Origin: CAYQPF01 sp964419225
Lineage (GTDB): Bacteria > Cloacimonadota > Cloacimonadia > Cloacimonadales > CAYQPF01
Direction: 5' to 3'
NCBI GenBank assembly: GCA_964419225.1
Contig: CAYQPF010000162.1
Location: 1 to 10,774 of the forward strand
Length of the DNA stretch: 10,774 bases
Shown here: positions 6,822-10,774 of the stretch, piece by piece
How positions within the stretch are numbered: the first letter of the stretch is position 1
How the letters are laid out: every line of letters starts with the position of its first letter
The notes under the pieces: generated by a model
Database searches by the model: none
The model's input: the letters and a program-made list of their open reading frames with translations, nothing else
Told to the model about the DNA's origin: nothing
Made by a program: the position numbers and the translations under genes

Positions 6822-6840
6822 ACGCATAACGTTATTATAT
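6822..6840 (-). repeat. attC-like core at the 5' end of the Mrr-like unit
   Basis: On the minus strand this reads ATATAATAACGTTATGCGT. Its last nine bases, GTTATGCGT, are the exact reverse complement of ACGCATAAC found just after the same gene (plus strand 5830-5838). The core contains the palindrome ATAACGTTAT. A second, upstream arm for a full palindrome is not visible, so the array of units may have been cut here. Confidence 0.45.
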
Positions 6841-7140
6841 ATGTCTAAAATACACATCAAGCCCTCCGTACCTCGATGCTTTGTGGTACTTTTGTATATA
6901 ATTCCCTTAATAAATCTTCAGCTAAATGTGGTTAGAAATCTAAAGCTGGCCTCGAATTCGGCTTTGCTCCCGCTGCAATCAAATAAATTCAAACCAACCG
7001 AATCTCCTCTCGTAATCTTTTGGCTCTCAAATATAAATAAAATATTATACACTAATAAATGAAAATAATATATTTTACACCAAAGTTTTCAACAAAATGG
7101 ATTTTAAGATATTCGTCTGGCTAATTAGCCGGATAGAGTC
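6841..7140. other. Intergenic region with no supportable gene; possible gene debris
   Basis: A 73-codon plus-strand frame (6841-7062) and a 44-codon minus-strand frame (6918-7052, GTG start) are open, but neither has a recognisable family. In another minus-strand frame, a stretch ending near 6856 (SRPALDF-stop-PHLAEDLLRELYTKV) reads like protein apart from its stops, so this may be decayed coding sequence. Other marks are GTACC...GGTAC inverted words near 6869-6890 and the 12-bp palindrome GGCTAATTAGCC at 7119-7130. Nothing here supports a confident annotation. Confidence 0.35.
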
Positions 7141-7143
7141 TAC

Positions 7144-7709
7144 GACTGAAGATCGGCACACAGTGAGAATTATGTAGTGCATAAAACCTAAGTGCAGACA
7201 AGACAATGGGGGGCATCTCAGCCAGAAGGAGAGAGCCGACTGAAGATAGACACAGTCAGAATTTTAGTGCATAGAACCCCGGCGCCGACAAGGCAATGGG
7301 GGCAAAAGTGTGGAAAACGCAGATCTAGGTGTGGAATTTGATGATGCTTGCAATGGAGGGTTTGGGCACCCACTAATCCAGACTTTTACCAGAAGGAGAG
7401 AGCCGACTGAAGATTTAAACACAGGAGAATTATTTAGTAAATAGAACAGTAGTTGTGACTAAGCCATGGGGGCATCTCAGCCGGAGGGAGCGCAAGAAAC
7501 TTGGGATGAAAACACATCCAGAATTATTTAGTGCATTAACTAATTGCAGACAAGGCAAATGGGGGCATCTCAGCCGGAGGGAGCAACGCGACTGAGGATG
7601 GAAAATGCCCCCATTGCCTTGGCTGCAATTACCCAATATATGCACAAAGAAGAATATCATCCAGAGATAGCAGCGACTGAGGATGGAAAATGCCCACATG
7701 GCTTAGGCA
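7144..7709. repeat. Degenerate array of roughly 90-nt repeats
   Basis: Related blocks begin at about 7144, 7238, 7405 and 7503. Each reads approximately GACTGAAGAT, then ACACA..AGAATTATTTAGTGCAT, then GCAGACAAGGCAATGGGGGC, and (except the second) CATCTCAGCC-GGA-GGGAG. Two further partial blocks at 7590 and 7675 start GACTGAGGATGGAAAATGCC and continue in the opposite orientation (CCCCATTGCCTTG). The spacing is irregular, with about 100 nt of other sequence between copies 2 and 3. Frames across the array are composed of the repeat itself (for example recurring RSLRLRCPH on the minus strand) and are not credible genes. I do not recognise the repeat family. Confidence 0.75.
7541..7631. repeat. 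Strong inverted repeat, 28/27-nt arms, within the repeat array
   Basis: The left arm 7541-7568 (TAATTGCAGACAAGGCAAAT then GGGGGCAT) pairs with the right arm 7605-7631 (ATGCCCCCATTGCCTTGG then CTGCAATTA) with one mismatch and one bulged A. A 36-nt loop holds CTCAGCCGGAGGGAG. RNA from either strand would form a long hairpin. It could be a palindromic extragenic element, a miniature mobile element end or a structured RNA; the sequence alone does not decide. Confidence 0.75.
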
Positions 7710-7730
7710 CTCTAGCTAGTTCTATATAAT

Positions 7731-7758
7731 AAAAAAAAAGACCGACTATTCAGTCGGC
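7731..7758 (-). terminator. Intrinsic terminator of tRNA-Cys
   Basis: On the minus strand the stem CCGACT-GAAT-AGTCGG (7742-7757) is followed by TC and then a run of nine T (7731-7739). It starts about 10 nt after the tRNA 3' end. It also separates the tRNA transcript from the repeat array. Confidence 0.88.
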
Positions 7759-7766
7759 CTCTCCAG

Positions 7767-7837
7767 AGGTACCCAGCAGATTCGGACTGCTGTAGACGGT
7801 TTTGCAGACCGTTGCCTAACCACTCGGCCAGGGTACC
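7767..7837 (-). tRNA. tRNA-Cys (anticodon GCA)
   Basis: Reading the minus strand, the acceptor stem GGTACCC (7831-7837) pairs with GGGTACC (7768-7774), leaving U73 as discriminator, the cysteine identity base. The D arm has GCC/GGC, the anticodon arm ACGGT-CTGCAAA-ACCGT carries GCA, and the T stem is AGCAG/CTGCT. CCA is not encoded. The T loop reads TCCGAAT, so position 55 is C rather than the nearly universal U (pseudouridine). The gene sits 32 nt after the transporter stop with its own promoter and terminator. Its 3' end marks the border between ordinary and accessory DNA. Confidence 0.95.
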
Positions 7838-7851
7838 ATAATTTGGGAAGG

Positions 7852-7882
7852 CAAAGGTAGAAAAAAAAATCAATCGGCCAAA
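7852..7882 (-). promoter_or_regulatory. Bacteroidota-type promoter for tRNA-Cys
   Basis: The minus strand carries TTTG (7879-7882), a 19-nt spacer and TACCTTTG (7852-7859), an exact fit to the -33/-7 consensus of the Bacteroidota primary sigma factor. It overlaps the last codons of the transporter gene and ends 14 nt before the mature tRNA 5' end. Confidence 0.75.
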
Positions 7883-8757
7883 CTATTCATATTACTAATA
7901 AGAATACCACCAATAACCAGCAAAAGCCCTGTAATAGTAAGATAACCTATAGTTTCACCCAAAGCAAAATGAATAAGCACAAGAGAAAGAACAGGCGCAA
8001 GATAAGTAATCTGAGCCAAAGTCACCCTGTTAGTAGCCAACTGCAAAGCCTTAATCCATAGAATAAAGGTGACCCCCATCTCAAAACACCCCACATACAT
8101 ACCCGCAAGGATCCCCTTTAACGAAGGCCACTCCATCGGGATGAACAGGCTGATAATTATGAGGTAAATCGAACCAAAGAAAAAATTGAAAAAGAGTTCG
8201 ACAACAGGATCAGCCTTGTTATTCAGCTTAGAAATCCAATATGTTGCCCAGACAAATGCGCTGCCGAGTGCAAGTAATATCCCCAAGAGAGAGAGAGACC
8301 CAGAAACGTCGGCAGAGCTATTGAACGACAAGAGCAATATTCCGGTAAAGCTTACAAGCACCCCAAGAATCTGGATCAATTTTATTTTCTGTTTGAGAAA
8401 AACAGCCATCATCAAAATTAGCACCACCTGCCATGAAAAATTGAGCGGCTGGGCAATCTGTGCAGGAAGCAGCGAGTAAGCCTTGAAAAGTATAAGATAG
8501 TAGAAAAACGGATTGAGAAAGCCCTGCCAGGCCCCCTTGAACAGCTCACTCTTAGATTTAAATAGCGACTTAACCAGATGCAACTTGCCGGTTCTCAGAA
8601 TATCTACAAAACACACAAGAAGGGCCGTAATAGAGGCAATCAGCAGAAACTGCACATAGTTAATCTCCCCAAGCCCTATTTTGAACGCAGTAGCAACAGT
8701 TGCCCAGAAGACAACCACAAAACAACCCATTATCAAGGCTTTGGACTGGCTGGTCAT
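7870..8757 (-). CDS. EamA/DMT-superfamily membrane transporter
   Basis: This 295-residue protein is made almost entirely of hydrophobic segments, about ten helices, arranged as two EamA repeats (roughly residues 6-147 and 155-290). Family hallmarks are the N-terminal CFVVVFWATVATAFKIGL, the helix start PLNFSWQVVLILMMAVFL near 103-120, ILGVLVSFTGILLL, the second-repeat FVWATYWISK, and the ending TYLAPVLSLVLIHFALGETI with GLLLVIGGILI. EamA proteins are inner-membrane permeases that export or import small metabolites such as amino acids or nucleotide-related compounds; the substrate cannot be told from sequence. The ATG lies 6 nt after the aminopeptidase stop, so they are probably cotranscribed. 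The length is normal. Confidence 0.9.
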   Translation of the reverse strand: MTSQSKALIMGCFVVVFWATVATAFKIGLGEINYVQFLLIASITALLVCFVDILRTGKLHLVKSLFKSKSELFKGAWQGFLNPFFYYLILFKAYSLLPAQIAQPLNFSWQVVLILMMAVFLKQKIKLIQILGVLVSFTGILLLSFNSSADVSGSLSLLGILLALGSAFVWATYWISKLNNKADPVVELFFNFFFGSIYLIIISLFIPMEWPSLKGILAGMYVGCFEMGVTFILWIKALQLATNRVTLAQITYLAPVLSLVLIHFALGETIGYLTITGLLLVIGGILISNMNSLAD

Positions 8758-8763
8758 ATTGTT

Positions 8764-10774
8764 TTACTGTTTTTTCAATCTGTACAGATGATCAGACTGC
8801 TGCAGAATCTTGTTCCTTAGCATAGGCGGATAATCGGGATTGGCCGAAAGGAACTCCTCAACAACCTGCAAAGCCTCAAGAGAGTTGTGCCCCCCAAGAA
8901 GCGCCCTTAGCCAGTCCGTTGGGAAGAAGATATCCCCGGTCCTCTGAATCTCCTTTAAAACATTCAGCCCGGGAGCAATGTACTCCACAGAATTCATATC
9001 TCTCAGATAGTGATTCAGATACGACAATGAAGTTGATGTCCATGGCTCAACATCTCTGTTTTCCTCCTTTAAAAGCGAATTGAAGACAGAGTCCCTCACT
9101 GCTTTATCCGACGACAGAGCAGGGAGTACATATTTAAACTCTCGTTTTCTGTCGGGATTGGTAATTCTGGAAAGCTGAAGTTCTGTAATTTGTGTATACT
9201 TATCGGGTTTTCTGAGCATAAGTTCGTAGGACGCTTTAATAAGGTCACGCTCCCCGAGTTTTACAGAGGAGAGACTTTCGGGTTTGTTCCATAGAGAGAA
9301 CAGCCTCTCTACCCCTTTTTCACTATTTACAACATCCATGAATACCCTTAGGGCCAGAGTTTTGTGTTGTACATTTTTATTGTTCTCTATCAGGTTCCGG
9401 AGGTTCTGTTCAAGCTCTTCATTGGCACCTTTTTTACAAAGATACTTGGTGTATGTTGCCGACAAGTAGCCTATTGCTCTTGTAAACAGGAGTGTGTTCT
9501 CCTCTTGAGGAAGGTACTCATACATGGCCCGGGCAAACCTGTCGGGAGCGATAGTTCCGTTCAGCAGATTTTCATAAAGTGTTATAAGCAACGACCCTCT
9601 TGTAATCACATCATTTAAAAGCGGTAGCTCCGCGTTTTTGCCGGAGCTGTATTTTGATAAGCTGTTAAGTATAAAATCAGACGTTAAAGAGTCAAGCTTG
9701 AAATATCCGTAGCCACATCCATCGGTATTAGGGATGATAAACTTGCCTGCCATTTCGAACTTAAGCGGCTGTTCCCACCTGATTCCTCTGTTGAATGGAT
9801 CGCTCTGTTCAACAAGAACAGTGTCGGCAGAGAGCCTGGATGTTATGGTTGGCATTCCTCTCTCTTTTATCCACACGTTGCTCCACGCAGAGAGGTCCTC
9901 AACGGTCAGTTCATCGAGAATAGATATAAGGTCGCTCCAGGTGGCGTTCGAGTATGCATATTTTGCCAGATATTGGCGAATGCCCTTCTGGAAATTATCG
10001 TCGCCTACCTTTTTCACCAACATGTCCATAACAATTGGGGCCTTGTTGTAAATAATGTTTCCGTAGACCAGCCCGGCATTGTTCATGTTGTCAAGCTCCT
10101 GCTGTACCGGATTTGAGCCGTTGGTCCTGTCTTCTGAGTAGGATGCTGGATAGTAGCTGTTCAGGAAGTTCAGTTTATGGTTAATCTCAGGATAGAACGG
10201 AGCTATCATTCTGGATGCGAACCAATTCGCAAATACCTCCTTGATCCATACGTCGTTGAACCACTCCATGGTTACATAGTCGCCAAACCACATGTGCGCG
10301 GTCTCGTGTGCAATCAGCTTTGCCCTGTTAAGATGCTCGCCAATTGTTGCATTCTCGTCTACGAACATGGTCCTGTCGGCATAGAGCGTGGCACCCATAT
10401 GCTCCATTCCTCCATACTGAAAACCGGGCAGAATTATAATGTCATATTTTGAGAAAGGATACTTTATTGCTGTATAGTTCTCGAGCCATTCCAGGGACAT
10501 GAATATCTGACTGGATATTGTGTCGCACTGGCTTATCTTTTTTGGGTCGGTCTCCCTGTGATATATGGAAATTGACCTTCCATTCCTCTCTTTGGCAAGC
10601 TTTTGTAACTTTCCTGCCACAAATGAAAAGAGATAGGTTGGAATGGGCTCTGTCTGATTGAATTCCAATACGGTCCTTCCCTTTTTACTTACTGTATCCC
10701 TAAGGCTCACATTGGCATTGGCAACACCCTCCCACCCTTGAGGAATCTCAAGCGAGAGTGTGTATTTTGCCTTT
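8764..10774 (-). CDS. M1-family zinc aminopeptidase (partial, N-terminus beyond the right edge)
   Basis: The frame stays open through the right edge and the residues before the internal GTG at 10708-10710 (for example KYTLSLEIPQGWEGV) look like normal M1 sequence, so that GTG is not the start and the gene is truncated by the window. The zinc site HETAHMWFGD (HETAH at 10294-10308) is followed 18 residues later by the third ligand Glu in WIKEVFANW (about 10237-10239). The exopeptidase motif is GGMEH (10399-10413), with His in the last position instead of the common Asn. A long helical C-terminal region of the M1 type ends at TAA 8764-8766. It removes N-terminal residues from peptides. About 670 residues are visible; secretion cannot be judged without the N-terminus. 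Confidence 0.93.
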   Translation of the reverse strand, partial: KAKYTLSLEIPQGWEGVANANVSLRDTVSKKGRTVLEFNQTEPIPTYLFSFVAGKLQKLAKERNGRSISIYHRETDPKKISQCDTISSQIFMSLEWLENYTAIKYPFSKYDIIILPGFQYGGMEHMGATLYADRTMFVDENATIGEHLNRAKLIAHETAHMWFGDYVTMEWFNDVWIKEVFANWFASRMIAPFYPEINHKLNFLNSYYPASYSEDRTNGSNPVQQELDNMNNAGLVYGNIIYNKAPIVMDMLVKKVGDDNFQKGIRQYLAKYAYSNATWSDLISILDELTVEDLSAWSNVWIKERGMPTITSRLSADTVLVEQSDPFNRGIRWEQPLKFEMAGKFIIPNTDGCGYGYFKLDSLTSDFILNSLSKYSSGKNAELPLLNDVITRGSLLITLYENLLNGTIAPDRFARAMYEYLPQEENTLLFTRAIGYLSATYTKYLCKKGANEELEQNLRNLIENNKNVQHKTLALRVFMDVVNSEKGVERLFSLWNKPESLSSVKLGERDLIKASYELMLRKPDKYTQITELQLSRITNPDRKREFKYVLPALSSDKAVRDSVFNSLLKEENRDVEPWTSTSLSYLNHYLRDMNSVEYIAPGLNVLKEIQRTGDIFFPTDWLRALLGGHNSLEALQVVEEFLSANPDYPPMLRNKILQQSDHLYRLKKQ

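Noticed and set aside
6841..7062. 73-codon plus-strand open frame
   Set aside because: No recognisable family, no supporting promoter or ribosome-binding site, and another frame of the same DNA looks like decayed coding sequence.
7430..7699. 89-codon minus-strand open frame
   Set aside because: It is composed of the DNA repeat (recurrent RSLRLRCPH-like peptides) and has no gene-like features.
7144..7709. CRISPR array
   Set aside because: Units are about 90 nt, diverged and irregularly spaced; there are no constant short repeats with unique spacers and no cas genes.
10399..10413. GGMEH instead of GAMEN in the aminopeptidase
   Set aside because: I recall the same variation in other Bacteroidota M1 enzymes; the zinc site is intact, so it is not a sign of inactivation.
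8764..10710. GTG at 10708-10710 as the start of the aminopeptidase
   Set aside because: The frame remains open to the window edge with M1-like residues before it, so the gene simply runs off the window.

Overview
The window looks like a Bacteroidota chromosome, probably Bacteroidales. The tRNA-Cys has a promoter of the phylum type (TTTG, 19 nt, TACCTTTG), ribosome-binding sites are weak or absent, and the protein families fit. It divides into an ordinary right third and an accessory left two thirds. All protein genes except the transposase remnant at the far left read on the minus strand.

Right side (about 7730-10774): a partial M1 zinc aminopeptidase runs off the right edge. An EamA/DMT-type transporter follows 6 nt downstream, then tRNA-Cys(GCA) with a promoter overlapping the end of the transporter gene and a clear intrinsic terminator. 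One line counted by hand in the aminopeptidase gene is about 45% G+C.

Accessory region (1-7730) begins just beyond the tRNA 3' end. Positions 7141-7710 hold a degenerate array of roughly 90-nt repeats, including a strong 28/27-nt inverted repeat, with no credible protein gene. Next on the minus strand come a Mrr-like PD-(D/E)xK nuclease (5861-6781), then a translationally coupled pair: a truncated pyruvate-phosphate-dikinase-like protein carrying the swivelling phosphohistidine domain (4393-5685) and a response-regulator receiver fused to a TIR domain (3395-4393). Then comes a Septu-type anti-phage operon, ptuA-ptuB (494-3153), and finally the 3' end of an IS66-family transposase. The PPDK-like/REC-TIR pair is strikingly AT-rich (one hand-counted line is about 23% G+C).

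The most interesting object is the PPDK-like/REC-TIR pair. The receiver keeps its phosphorylation residues and the TIR domain keeps its apparent catalytic Glu. The partner keeps the phosphorylatable His but lacks the PEP-binding barrel and seems to have lost ATP-grasp catalytic residues. I infer a phosphorelay-gated TIR effector in which a PPDK swivel domain replaces the usual histidine kinase or Hpt protein. I do not recognise it as a named defence system.

The second notable signal is the packaging. The nuclease gene and the PPDK-like/REC-TIR pair each lie between short exact inverted cores (GTTATGCGT/ACGCATAAC and GTTAGCGGTT/AACCGCTAAC). The spacer between them (5704-5838) is an imperfect palindrome with an unpaired base. 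This is the organisation expected of integron gene cassettes with attC sites, although no integrase lies in the window.
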